Source: JBEEFP01 sp041166085 (lineage in GTDB: Bacteria > Actinomycetota > Acidimicrobiia > Acidimicrobiales > JAFATL01). From it: a stretch of 64,000 nucleotides of DNA. The translations under genes and the position numbers were made by a program. Positions 37,901 through 45,267 of this stretch are shown here, piece by piece (position 1 is the stretch's first letter; the number at the start of each line of letters is the position of its first letter). The stretch covers positions 1 through 64,000 of the forward strand of contig JBEEFP010000056.1 in the NCBI GenBank assembly GCA_041166085.1, written 5' to 3'. The notes under the pieces were generated by a model. That model did no database searches and had not been told where the DNA came from. It saw nothing but the letters and a program-made list of their open reading frames with translations.

Positions 37901-38431
37901 CTACGTCAGCTCCTGCAGGAGGTCGAGCATGTCGTTGGCGTGCTCCTCCTCGACCGCGAGGATCTCCTCGAGCATCTTGCGGGTCACCGGGTCCCCGTGG
38001 CCGAGCCAGCCGATGATCTCCTGGTAGGACGCGATGGCCACCCGCTCGGCGATCAGATCCTCCTTGGCCATCTCGGCGATCGTCTTGCCTTCGCTGTATT
38101 CGGCGTGGCTGCGGTGGGTGAGGGTGTCGGGATTGAAATCCGGCTCCCCCTGCAGGATGGTGATGCGCAGGGCGATCTGATCGGCGTGGGTGGTCTCGTC
38201 GTTGGCGTGCTCGAGGAACTCGGCGGCGGCCGCGGTCGAGTTCTGGCCCTTGGCGGTGAAGTAGTGGCGCTTGTAGCGCAGGATGCAGACGAGCTCGGTG
38301 GCCAAAGCCTCGTTGAGGACCTGGATCACCCGTTCACGATCGGCGCCGTAGGCGTCGGTGATCGGGCCGTGCTCGATCTGCTGCCGGGCCCGCTCGCGGA
38401 GGGTCTTGACGTCGGTGAGGAAGTCTCCCAT
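37901..38431 (-). CDS. Bacterioferritin-like (ferritin-superfamily) protein
   Basis: 176 residues forming a four-helix bundle. Di-iron ligand motifs are visible: Glu in ATELVCILRYKRHYF, ExxH in FLEHANDETTHADQIA, Glu in KEDLIAERVAIASYQEII and ExxH in ILAVEEEHANDML. This is the bacterioferritin/rubrerythrin-type ferroxidase arrangement. It stores or oxidises iron in the cytosol. Only a heme-binding Met would separate bacterioferritin from DPS-like relatives, and this is not decided here. Confidence 0.82.
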   Translation of the reverse strand: MGDFLTDVKTLRERARQQIEHGPITDAYGADRERVIQVLNEALATELVCILRYKRHYFTAKGQNSTAAAAEFLEHANDETTHADQIALRITILQGEPDFNPDTLTHRSHAEYSEGKTIAEMAKEDLIAERVAIASYQEIIGWLGHGDPVTRKMLEEILAVEEEHANDMLDLLQELT

Positions 38432-38440
38432 GGCAGGACC

Positions 38441-39607
38441 CTACCCAGTGAAGGGGCCTTTCTCATCCGGCCGCGGCTCACGGGGCAGCCCGAGCACGCG
38501 CTCGCCCAGGATGTTGCGTTGGATCTCGTCGGTTCCGCCGCGGATGGACAGTGACGGCCCGGTGAGGAACAACGTCTGCCAGTCGTCCTGACCCAGCCCC
38601 GAGACCACCCCGGACGGGCCGGCCACGTCGAGGGCGAGGGCGCCGAGGTCCTTGAGCGTGGCGCTCATGCGGAGCTTGCCGCCCGATCCCTCGGGGCCGG
38701 GTGCGCGACCGGCCTGGGCCGCCGCCTTCGCACGCGCACCGGTGAGACGGGCCACCTCCAGGTCGGCGAGCACCGCAGCCAGGCGATCGCGCTGCACCGG
38801 ACCAACACCCGTCCCGCGGGCGAGCGCCGCCACCTGGTCCCGCGACACGCCCCAGCCGCCTCCGATCGACGAACGCTCGTGCATGAGGGTGGTGATGGCG
38901 ACCTTCCATCCCTCGCCTTCGTCACCGATGCGGCATGCGTCGTCCACCGGCGCGTCGGTGAGGAACACCTCGTTGAAGTGCGTGTCACCGTTCATCTGCC
39001 GCAGCGGCCGTACGTCCACGCCGGGCGCGGTCATGTCGAGCGCGAACGCGGTGATGCCGGCGTGCTTCGACACCGACCAGTCGGTGCGCGCCAGCAACAA
39101 TCCCCATCGGGAGTAGTGGGCGCGGCTGCTCCACACCTTGGTGCCCGTGACGAGCCAACGTTCCCCGTCGCGCACGGCTCGACACCGCAGCCCGGCCAGG
39201 TCCGACCCCGCGTCGGGCTCGGAGAACAGCTGGCACCAGATCTCCTCGCCGCTGCGAATGGCGGGCAGCCAGCGGTCCTTCTGGGCGTCAGTGCCGTGGG
39301 TCAGCAACGTGGGCCCGACCAGGCTGATGCCGACCATGAACGGATACAGGTCCGGACGATCGAAGGCGGCGAGCTCCTCGTTCACGATGGCAGCCTGTTC
39401 GGGTGTCGCCCCCATGCCGCCGTACTCCGCAGGCCAGGTCGGTGCGCCGAGTCCCCCGTCGGCCAGGACGCCGAGGAAGCGACGACCGGCGTCGAGGTCG
39501 TCGCTGCCCGCACCGAGCACCGACGGCACGGCCCGGTCGGCGCGTGTCGCCAACCGCTGCTGCAGCGCATGACGGACCTCGCTGCGGAACGTCACGTCGT
39601 CGGCCAC
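38441..39607 (-). CDS. Acyl-CoA dehydrogenase family protein
   Basis: 388 residues with FAD-dependent ACAD fold: GGMGATPEQAAIVNEEL in the N-terminal helical part, CQLFSEPDAGSDLAGL (flavin-contact) and VTGTKVWSSRAHYSRWGLLLARTD in the beta domain, and the C-terminal IRGGTDEIQRNILGERVLGLPREP typical of the family. The catalytic base position in the C-terminal domain cannot be set by eye. It likely acts on long-chain or steroid-side-chain acyl-CoAs, as in related actinobacterial sets. It lies 9 nt upstream of the ferritin-like gene. Confidence 0.86.
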   Translation of the reverse strand: MADDVTFRSEVRHALQQRLATRADRAVPSVLGAGSDDLDAGRRFLGVLADGGLGAPTWPAEYGGMGATPEQAAIVNEELAAFDRPDLYPFMVGISLVGPTLLTHGTDAQKDRWLPAIRSGEEIWCQLFSEPDAGSDLAGLRCRAVRDGERWLVTGTKVWSSRAHYSRWGLLLARTDWSVSKHAGITAFALDMTAPGVDVRPLRQMNGDTHFNEVFLTDAPVDDACRIGDEGEGWKVAITTLMHERSSIGGGWGVSRDQVAALARGTGVGPVQRDRLAAVLADLEVARLTGARAKAAAQAGRAPGPEGSGGKLRMSATLKDLGALALDVAGPSGVVSGLGQDDWQTLFLTGPSLSIRGGTDEIQRNILGERVLGLPREPRPDEKGPFTG

Positions 39608-39623
39608 GCGCCGATGCTACGAG

Positions 39624-39971
39624 TCAGCTCAGGGCGGCGTCGACGCTGTCGTGCATGGCGAACACCCGATCCAGGCTGGTGATCTCGAACACCTTGCGCA
39701 CCTGACCATCGGCACACACGATGCGGATCTCGCCGCTCTTCATCCGCAGACGCTTGTGGGCCGATACGAGGGCGCCGAGGCCGGTGGAATCGAGGAAGTC
39801 CGTGCCGGTGAGGTCGACGATGATGCAGGTGTTCCCGTCGTCGATGAGCTCGGCCAACCGGTTGCGCAGCTCGGGCGCGGTGGTGAGATCGACCGATCCG
39901 CTGATCGCCATGAGGGCCCTGCCGTCGTCGACCACTCGCGCGTCGATCTGGAACTCGAGCACTGCCGTCAC
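39624..39971 (-). CDS. STAS-domain anti-sigma factor antagonist
   Basis: 115 residues, a single STAS domain. The phosphorylatable serine is Ser62 in VDLTGTDFLDSTGLGALVSAHKRL, the classic D-S-T-G-L-G context. It would bind an anti-sigma kinase (RsbW-like) unless phosphorylated; no such partner is in the window. It is divergent from a stand-alone receiver protein across 64 bp and upstream of the acyl-CoA dehydrogenase gene. Confidence 0.88.
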   Translation of the reverse strand: MTAVLEFQIDARVVDDGRALMAISGSVDLTTAPELRNRLAELIDDGNTCIIVDLTGTDFLDSTGLGALVSAHKRLRMKSGEIRIVCADGQVRKVFEITSLDRVFAMHDSVDAALS

Positions 39972-40035
39972 GGTAACGGAGTTAGTCCCATCGGGCTATG
40001 GATCCTGGTCATGCCCGATCCGTACCGTTGGTGCG

Positions 40036-40389
40036 ATGCGTGTGCTGATCTGCGACGACGAGCCGTCGATCCGTCAGCTGTACCGCTATGCCTTCGAGCA
40101 CGAGGGGGCGGACGTGGACGAGGCGGGCGACGGCAACGAGTGCATCGCGGTCGCTGACGCTGCCCATCCCGACCTCATCGTCCTCGATCTCTACATGCCC
40201 GTGCGCGACGGCTTGTCGGCCTTGCCCGAGCTGCGCCACAAGTCGCCGGGGTCCCGGGTGCTGGTCGTGAGCGCCCACGCGGGTGTGGAGATCTTCGGTC
40301 GCAGCCGTGCCTTGGGCGCGACCGCCTGTTACGAGAAGCTCGGCTTCCTGCGCAAGATCCCGGAGATCGTGGCGCGCTACGCGGCCTGA
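40036..40389 (+). CDS. Stand-alone response-regulator receiver protein
   Basis: 117 residues, CheY-like. The acidic pocket is Asp7-Asp8 in LICDDEPSIR, the phospho-acceptor Asp51 in IVLDLYMPVRDGL, and the switch Ser in VVSAHAG and Lys in CYEKLGF are present. It has no output domain, so it signals by protein contact, possibly with the neighbouring STAS pathway. Its 3' end overlaps the convergent UdgX gene by 13 bp. Confidence 0.9.
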   Translation: MRVLICDDEPSIRQLYRYAFEHEGADVDEAGDGNECIAVADAAHPDLIVLDLYMPVRDGLSALPELRHKSPGSRVLVVSAHAGVEIFGRSRALGATACYEKLGFLRKIPEIVARYAA

Positions 40390-40994
40390 CCGGCGAGGAG
40401 GGCGGCGACGGCCCGCAGGTCGCGCACGAACGCCTCGTACTGCTGCTCGCGGTCGTCGGCCCGGAGGATGGCGGAGGGGTGCACCGTCGCGGTCACGCGC
40501 CACCCATGGGACGACTCGAGGATCTCGCCCCGCTGCTGGGTGACCCTGAACTGGCGGCCGAGAATGCCTTGGGCCGCGGTCGCGCCGAGGCACACGACGA
40601 TGTCCGGACCGATGGCGTTCACCTCGGCCTCGAGCCAGGGCCAGCACGCGTTGACCTCGGTGGCGTTGGGCTTCTGGTGGATGCGGCGCTTGCCGCGAGG
40701 TGTCCACTTGAAGTGCTTGACGATGTTGGTGACGTAGGTCGCCGAGCGCTCGATGCCGGAGTCCGCCAAGGCGCGGTCGAGGAGCTGTCCCGCCGGACCC
40801 ACGAAGGGCTCGCCGGCCACGTCCTCCTTGTCGCCCGGCTGCTCCCCCACCAGCACCACGCGCGCGTCGCGGGGTCCCTCGCCGAACACCGTCTGGGTGG
40901 CGTGCTGCCAGAGGTCGCACCCCCTGCACCCCGCGGCGGCACGACCAAGTTCGCCGAGGTCCGATGTAGGCGGGACGAAGTCCCGAGCAGTCAC
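40377..40994 (-). CDS. UdgX-type uracil-DNA glycosylase (covalent uracil binder)
   Basis: 205 residues of the family 4-like uracil-DNA glycosylases with 4Fe-4S cysteines (Cys23, Cys26, Cys117, Cys135). GEQPGDKED at 50-58 and the insertion GKRRIHQKP at 101-109 are the hallmark of UdgX. Its loop histidine (here His106, equivalent to His109 of the Mycobacterium smegmatis enzyme) attacks the sugar and leaves the protein covalently on uracil-containing DNA. VHPSAILR (172-178) is the second active-site motif. It lies just after the M23 peptidase gene. Confidence 0.9.
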   Translation of the reverse strand: MTARDFVPPTSDLGELGRAAAGCRGCDLWQHATQTVFGEGPRDARVVLVGEQPGDKEDVAGEPFVGPAGQLLDRALADSGIERSATYVTNIVKHFKWTPRGKRRIHQKPNATEVNACWPWLEAEVNAIGPDIVVCLGATAAQGILGRQFRVTQQRGEILESSHGWRVTATVHPSAILRADDREQQYEAFVRDLRAVAALLAGQAA

Positions 40995-40998
40995 GCGC

Positions 40999-42225
40999 TT
41001 ACAGGTACCCCATGGGGTTGACGGGTACGCCGTTGGCGCGGACTTCGAAGTGGAGGTGCGGGCCGGTGGACAGCCCGGTGCTGCCGGCCTTGGCGATGAT
41101 CTGGCCCCGCGCCACCCGCTGGCCGACGCCGACGTTGATGGCGCTGAGGTGGCCGTAGAGGGTGGCGAGTGAGTTGCCGTGGTCGATGATCACCGCGTTG
41201 CCGTAGCCGCCCCGCCAGCCCGCGTAGACGATCTTGCCCGCGCCTGCGGCCCGCACCGGCGTCCCCACCGACGCGCGGAAGTCGATGCCGGTGTGGATTC
41301 GCACGTCGCCGTAGATCGGGTGCACGCGCGGGCCGAAGCCCGACGTGATGGCCGCGCCGGGGATGGGCGAAGCGAAGATGCCCTTGCCGGAGATGGCAGG
41401 GCCCTGGCCCCGCTGCACGCCGCGCAGGAAGCTGGTGATGGCGTTGGACTCGGCCTTGAGCTGCGCGATCTGGGTCTCGAACTCGCGACGCCGGTCGCGG
41501 ACCTGGGAGACCAGCGCCTCCTTCTGCTGCTCCTGGGCCAGCACCTCGGCCCGCGCGCTCGCCTGCACCTTGCGCGCCGCCTGCACCTCGGCCGTGCGGT
41601 GGGCGACGACGTCGCGCTGGGCCTGGGCGTCGTCGCGCTCGGTCTGTACCGCGGCCTCACGCGACTGGAGCTCGCGCTGGCGGGAATTGAACTGGTCGAC
41701 GACGTCCTGCTGGGCTTGTACCAGCGTGTGCACGTAGCTCGCGGCCGCCGCCATCTCCCGCTGGCTGCCGGGCTGCAGATACCGATCGGCGGTGCGGATG
41801 TCCGGCTGGCCCATGTAGGCGCGCACGGCCCGTTCGGTGAGCTTGCGCCGGGCCTCGATGAGCAGTCGCTGCGCCAGGTTGAGCTCGGCCTGGGCCTGGG
41901 ACAGGGCGGCCGCCCGCTGGTCAAGGGAGGCGCTGGCCGCGTCCAGCTGGGCCTGGGCCGTCGCGACCTGGGCGTCGAGGGCGGCGACCTTGGCGTCGAG
42001 GACCTTGCGGTCGGCCTCCACCTGGTCGAGCTGGTCGAGCAGCTTGGCCTCCTCGGTGGAGGCTTCCTGCACCTGGCTGCGCAGGGTGCCGAGCTTGCGA
42101 TTGATCTCGGTCTGGCGCTGCTGCTTCGACGAGGTCGACGTGGCCGCCAGCGCGGAGGGGGCGACGTCGAGGGTCACCAGGGCGACCACGATCAGGAGCG
42201 CGGCCCATCGGCCCGCTGTTTTCAC
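40999..42225 (-). CDS. Secreted coiled-coil M23 peptidase (EnvC/NlpD-like, divisome associated)
   Basis: 408 residues from GTG 42225: signal peptide (VKTAGRWAALLIVVALV...SALAA), a long coiled coil (about 30-260, KQQRQTEINRKLGTLRSQVQEAS onward) and a C-terminal LytM domain (about 290-405) with GFGPRVHPIYGDVRIHTGIDF and HLHFEVRANGVPVNP supplying the zinc ligands. This is the architecture of amidase activators driven by FtsEX. Its place directly after ftsE-ftsX supports a role in septal peptidoglycan splitting. A TTG at 42261 is the alternative start. Confidence 0.88.
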   Translation of the reverse strand: MKTAGRWAALLIVVALVTLDVAPSALAATSTSSKQQRQTEINRKLGTLRSQVQEASTEEAKLLDQLDQVEADRKVLDAKVAALDAQVATAQAQLDAASASLDQRAAALSQAQAELNLAQRLLIEARRKLTERAVRAYMGQPDIRTADRYLQPGSQREMAAAASYVHTLVQAQQDVVDQFNSRQRELQSREAAVQTERDDAQAQRDVVAHRTAEVQAARKVQASARAEVLAQEQQKEALVSQVRDRRREFETQIAQLKAESNAITSFLRGVQRGQGPAISGKGIFASPIPGAAITSGFGPRVHPIYGDVRIHTGIDFRASVGTPVRAAGAGKIVYAGWRGGYGNAVIIDHGNSLATLYGHLSAINVGVGQRVARGQIIAKAGSTGLSTGPHLHFEVRANGVPVNPMGYL

Positions 42226-42283
42226 ACCAACAACACTAGACACTCCTGCAACATCGGCCAAGAGCGCCCCCCGCCTGAAGCAC

Positions 42284-42330
42284 GTCTCGAGGAAATGGGG
42301 TACCGATTCGGTACCCCATTTCCTCGTGAC
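42284..42330. terminator. Palindrome, TCTCGAGG family (member 4)
   Basis: A 22-bp stem with one mismatch and loop att, 18 nt after the ftsX stop. The arm is GTCTCGAGGAA and the core ATGGGGTACCG, close to member 2. It separates ftsX from the M23 gene, so readthrough or a separate promoter must serve the latter. Confidence 0.75.
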
Positions 42331-42348
42331 ACGGCGTCGGGGCGGGTT

Positions 42349-43239
42349 CTAGACGTCCAGGAAGCGGCGGACGGCCACGGCGGCGCCCAGGGCGCCCACG
42401 ACGGCGCCGACGACCAAGAGGAACAGGCCGGTGCCGATGGCCTCGGCCGAGGTGGTGAACAGGCGCTGGGTGCTGCCGAGGAAGAGCGTGTCGACCAGGC
42501 CGAGGACGGCGTTGCGCGCCAGGTACACGATGGCGAAGGCCATGCCTGCGCCGATCAGGCCCTGCACCAAGCCCTCCAACATGAAGGGCAATCGGATGAA
42601 CCAGTTGGTGGCGCCCACCAGCTTCATGACCGCGACCTCACGGCGGCGGGCGAAGATCGCCATCTGGATGGTGACGAAGATGAGGGTCGCGGCGGCAAGG
42701 AGCACGACCACCGCCATCCCGAGGAAGAAGATCTGGGCTCGGCGCGCCACCCGCAGGATCTTGTCGATCGTCTCCTTGGCGTAGACCACGTCCTGCACAC
42801 CCGCCTGCTTCTGGAAGCGCTCGCCGATGGTGCTGACCAGCTCGGCTCGCTGCGGGACGACGCGGTAGGACGGCGGCAGGTCGGCGGCCTTGACGCTGTC
42901 GACCATGTCCGGCGAGTTGGCGAACATCTTGTCGAATTCGGACTTGGCCGCCGTCTGGTTCACGTACGTGTAGCGCTTCACGAACTCGTCCATCGACGCC
43001 AGCTGGCGCTCGACCGCCTCGTTCTGTGTGGGCTCGACGTCGGGCTTCATGAAGATGTTGAGCTCGACGCCGCCCCGCCATTGCAGGGTGGCCTTGGTGA
43101 CGCCCTGCTTGAGGAGCAGGGCGAAGCCCACGAGCGTCAGCGACACCACTGCGGTGAGGATCGCGGCCATCGTCATCAGCAGGTTGCGCCGGAGGTTGGT
43201 GGCGGTCTCGCGCGTGACGCGGGTGACGGAGAGCGGCAT
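42349..43239 (-). CDS. ftsX: Cell-division permease FtsX
   Basis: 296 residues. A short cytoplasmic start, TM1 (about 22-45, LLMTMAAILTAVVSLTLVGFALLL), an external domain (about 50-165) and three TMs (about 170-290) including ARRAQIFFLGMAVVVLLAAATLIFVTIQMAIFARRREVAVMKLVGATNWFIRLPF, the FtsX signature. With FtsE it gates the extracellular hydrolase. It begins 2 nt after ftsE. Confidence 0.95.
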   Translation of the reverse strand: MPLSVTRVTRETATNLRRNLLMTMAAILTAVVSLTLVGFALLLKQGVTKATLQWRGGVELNIFMKPDVEPTQNEAVERQLASMDEFVKRYTYVNQTAAKSEFDKMFANSPDMVDSVKAADLPPSYRVVPQRAELVSTIGERFQKQAGVQDVVYAKETIDKILRVARRAQIFFLGMAVVVLLAAATLIFVTIQMAIFARRREVAVMKLVGATNWFIRLPFMLEGLVQGLIGAGMAFAIVYLARNAVLGLVDTLFLGSTQRLFTTSAEAIGTGLFLLVVGAVVGALGAAVAVRRFLDV

Positions 43240-43241
43240 CG

Positions 43242-43928
43242 CTACGTCCCGTATCCGTAGACGCCGCGCGCCTGGTCGCGAATGACGGTGCCGCGGTCGA
43301 GCTCGATGACGCGCCGACGCATCGAGTCGACGATCGACTGGTCGTGCGTCGCCATGACGACGGTGGTGCCCGTGCGGTTGATGCGATCGAGCAGCCGCAT
43401 GATGCCGATCGTGGTGTTGGGGTCGAGGTTTCCGGTGGGCTCGTCGGCCAGCAGGATCAGGGGCCGGTTGACGAAGGCGCGCGCGATGGCAACGCGCTGC
43501 TGCTCACCCCCCGAGAGCTCGTGCGGCAGGTTCTCCATCTTCTTGGAAAGACCGACCAGCTCGAGGATCTGCGGGACCTGGGAGTCGATGACGTGCCGCG
43601 GACGGCCGATGACCTCGAGGGCGAAGGCCACGTTCTCGGCGACGGACTTGTTGGGGAGCAGCCGGAAGTCCTGGAAGACGCAGCCGATGTTGCGGCGTAG
43701 GTATGGGATCTTCCAGTGGCTGAGCTGGCCGATGTCCTTGCCGGCGACCCAGATGTGGCCGCTCTCCGGCTCCTCCTCCTTGGTGAGGAGGCGCAGGAAC
43801 GTCGATTTGCCCGAGCCCGACGGCCCCACCAGGAACACGAACTCGCCCTTGGCCATGTCGACGGAGACCTCGCGCAGCGCGACGGTCGATCCCTTGTACG
43901 ACTTGGTGACGTTCTCGAGGCGAATCAT
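43242..43928 (-). CDS. ftsE: Cell-division ATPase FtsE
   Basis: 228 residues. Walker A GPSGSGKS (35-42), Q-loop CVFQDFRLLPNKSV, signature ELSGGEQQRVAIARA, Walker B LILLADEPTGNLDP and switch His in ATHDQSIVD are all intact. It forms the ABC-type pair with FtsX. It is downstream of prfB, as in many Actinobacteria. Confidence 0.96.
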   Translation of the reverse strand: MIRLENVTKSYKGSTVALREVSVDMAKGEFVFLVGPSGSGKSTFLRLLTKEEEPESGHIWVAGKDIGQLSHWKIPYLRRNIGCVFQDFRLLPNKSVAENVAFALEVIGRPRHVIDSQVPQILELVGLSKKMENLPHELSGGEQQRVAIARAFVNRPLILLADEPTGNLDPNTTIGIMRLLDRINRTGTTVVMATHDQSIVDSMRRRVIELDRGTVIRDQARGVYGYGT

Positions 43929-44017
43929 CGAGTCCTAGCGCCGCGAACGCGGAAGCCGCGGCGGGAAATCAGGCTAGCAACCTGTCCCGCCAGCCGGTGT
44001 CATCCCCCCGAGCCCCT

Positions 44018-44066
44018 GTTCTCGAGGCAATGACTTACGGAAACCGTAAGTCATTGCCTCGAGAAC
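44018..44066. terminator. Palindrome, TCTCGAGG family (member 5)
   Basis: A perfect 23-bp stem with loop aaa, 8 nt after the prfB stop. All 49 bp are identical to 12024-12072. It separates prfB from ftsE on the same strand. Confidence 0.85.
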
Positions 44067-44074
44067 GGCGGGGG

Positions 44075-45181
44075 TCAGACGCTCTGCGAGCGGTTCCAGC
44101 GCAGCCACGCCTCCATGAAGGCGTCGAGGTCGCCGTCGAGAACGGCCTGCACGTTGCCGGTCTCGTACTGCGTGCGCAGGTCCTTCACGAGCTGGTACGG
44201 CGCCAGCACGTAGGAGCGGATCTGGTTGCCCCAGGCGTTGTCGGTCTGCGGACCGCTGAGCGCGTCGAGCTCGGCCCGGCGCTCGGCCCGCTGGCGCTCG
44301 GCCAGCTTGGCGCCGAGGATCTGCATGGCCCTGGCCTTGTTCTGGTGCTGGCTGCGCTCGTTCTGACACGACACGACGATGCCGCTCGGCAGGTGGGTGA
44401 TGCGCACGGCCGAGTCGGTGACGTTGACGTGCTGGCCGCCCGCGCCCGACGAACGGTAGGTGTCGATGCGCAGGTCCTTCTCGTCGATGTCGACCTCGTC
44501 GCTCACGTCCTCGATGAACGGAACCACGTCGAATGACGCGAACGACGTCTGCCTGCGGTTCTGGGCGTCGAAGGGCGAGATGCGCACGAGTCGGTGCACA
44601 CCCCGCTCGGCGGAGAGCAGCCCGTAGGCGTAGCGACCCTTCACGATGAAGGTGGCCGACAGGATGCCCGCCTCCTGGCCCTCGCTCACCTCGTCGACCT
44701 CGATGCTGAAGCCTTTCGACTCGGCCCAGCGGCTGTACATGCGCAGCATCATCTCGGCCCAGTCCTGGGCGTCGGTGCCGCCCGCGCCGGCGTGGATCTC
44801 GCACACCGCGTCGCCTTCGCCGTGCTCACCACTGAACAGCGACCGCACCTCGAGCTGGTCGAGGGCGCGGGTGAGCTCCTTCACCGCCTCCTCGAGCTCG
44901 GCCTCGACCGACTCGTCGCCCTCCTCCTGCGCCAGCTGGAACAGCGTCTCGGCGTCGCTCAACCGATCGGCCAGGTCCTCGAGCAGCTTCACGTCGGTGT
45001 CGGCCCTTCCGTAAGCACTCGACATCGATGTGGCCCGTTCGCGATCGTCCCAGAAGTCGGGCTTGCCCATCTCCTGCTCGAGCTCGGCACGCGTCGCGAG
45101 CGAACCGGCCAGGTCGAGATAGGCCTCGGCCTCCGTCAGCCGCTTCCGGAGCGCGGCAAGGTCATCGGAGAAGTCGCGCAC
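44075..45181 (-). CDS. prfB: Peptide chain release factor 2
   Basis: 368 residues. The GGQ motif is at 248-250 (SSGAGGQHVNVTD) and the stop-codon anticodon SPF at 202-204, which marks RF2 (UGA/UAA) rather than RF1. The reading frame is continuous from MRDFSDDLAAL, so the programmed frameshift found in many prfB genes is absent. It is transcribed after secA with a hairpin between. Confidence 0.96.
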   Translation of the reverse strand: MRDFSDDLAALRKRLTEAEAYLDLAGSLATRAELEQEMGKPDFWDDRERATSMSSAYGRADTDVKLLEDLADRLSDAETLFQLAQEEGDESVEAELEEAVKELTRALDQLEVRSLFSGEHGEGDAVCEIHAGAGGTDAQDWAEMMLRMYSRWAESKGFSIEVDEVSEGQEAGILSATFIVKGRYAYGLLSAERGVHRLVRISPFDAQNRRQTSFASFDVVPFIEDVSDEVDIDEKDLRIDTYRSSGAGGQHVNVTDSAVRITHLPSGIVVSCQNERSQHQNKARAMQILGAKLAERQRAERRAELDALSGPQTDNAWGNQIRSYVLAPYQLVKDLRTQYETGNVQAVLDGDLDAFMEAWLRWNRSQSV

Positions 45182-45202
45182 GAGTCAGACCCAGAACCAG
45201 CT

Positions 45203-45251
45203 GACTTTTTCGCGATCAGACCGGATATGCCGGTCGAAGCGCGAAAAAGTC
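45203..45251. terminator. Hairpin between secA and prfB
   Basis: A perfect outer stem GACTTTTTCGC/GCGAAAAAGTC with inner GACCGG/CCGGTC. It lies 16 nt after the secA stop. The T-rich arm gives an intrinsic-terminator-like structure; its sequence is unrelated to the TCTCGAGG family. Confidence 0.75.
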
Positions 45252-45267
45252 CGGACGCGGGTTGGGC

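Noticed and set aside
41179..43260. A long rightward open frame across the M23 peptidase and ftsX genes
   Set aside because: It crosses two real leftward genes and a terminator palindrome, and its product is Arg/Gly/His-rich with no recognisable motif.
44075..45181. Programmed frameshift in prfB
   Set aside because: The RF2 frame is open without an early in-frame TGA from the conserved N-terminus to the end, so no frameshift is needed.
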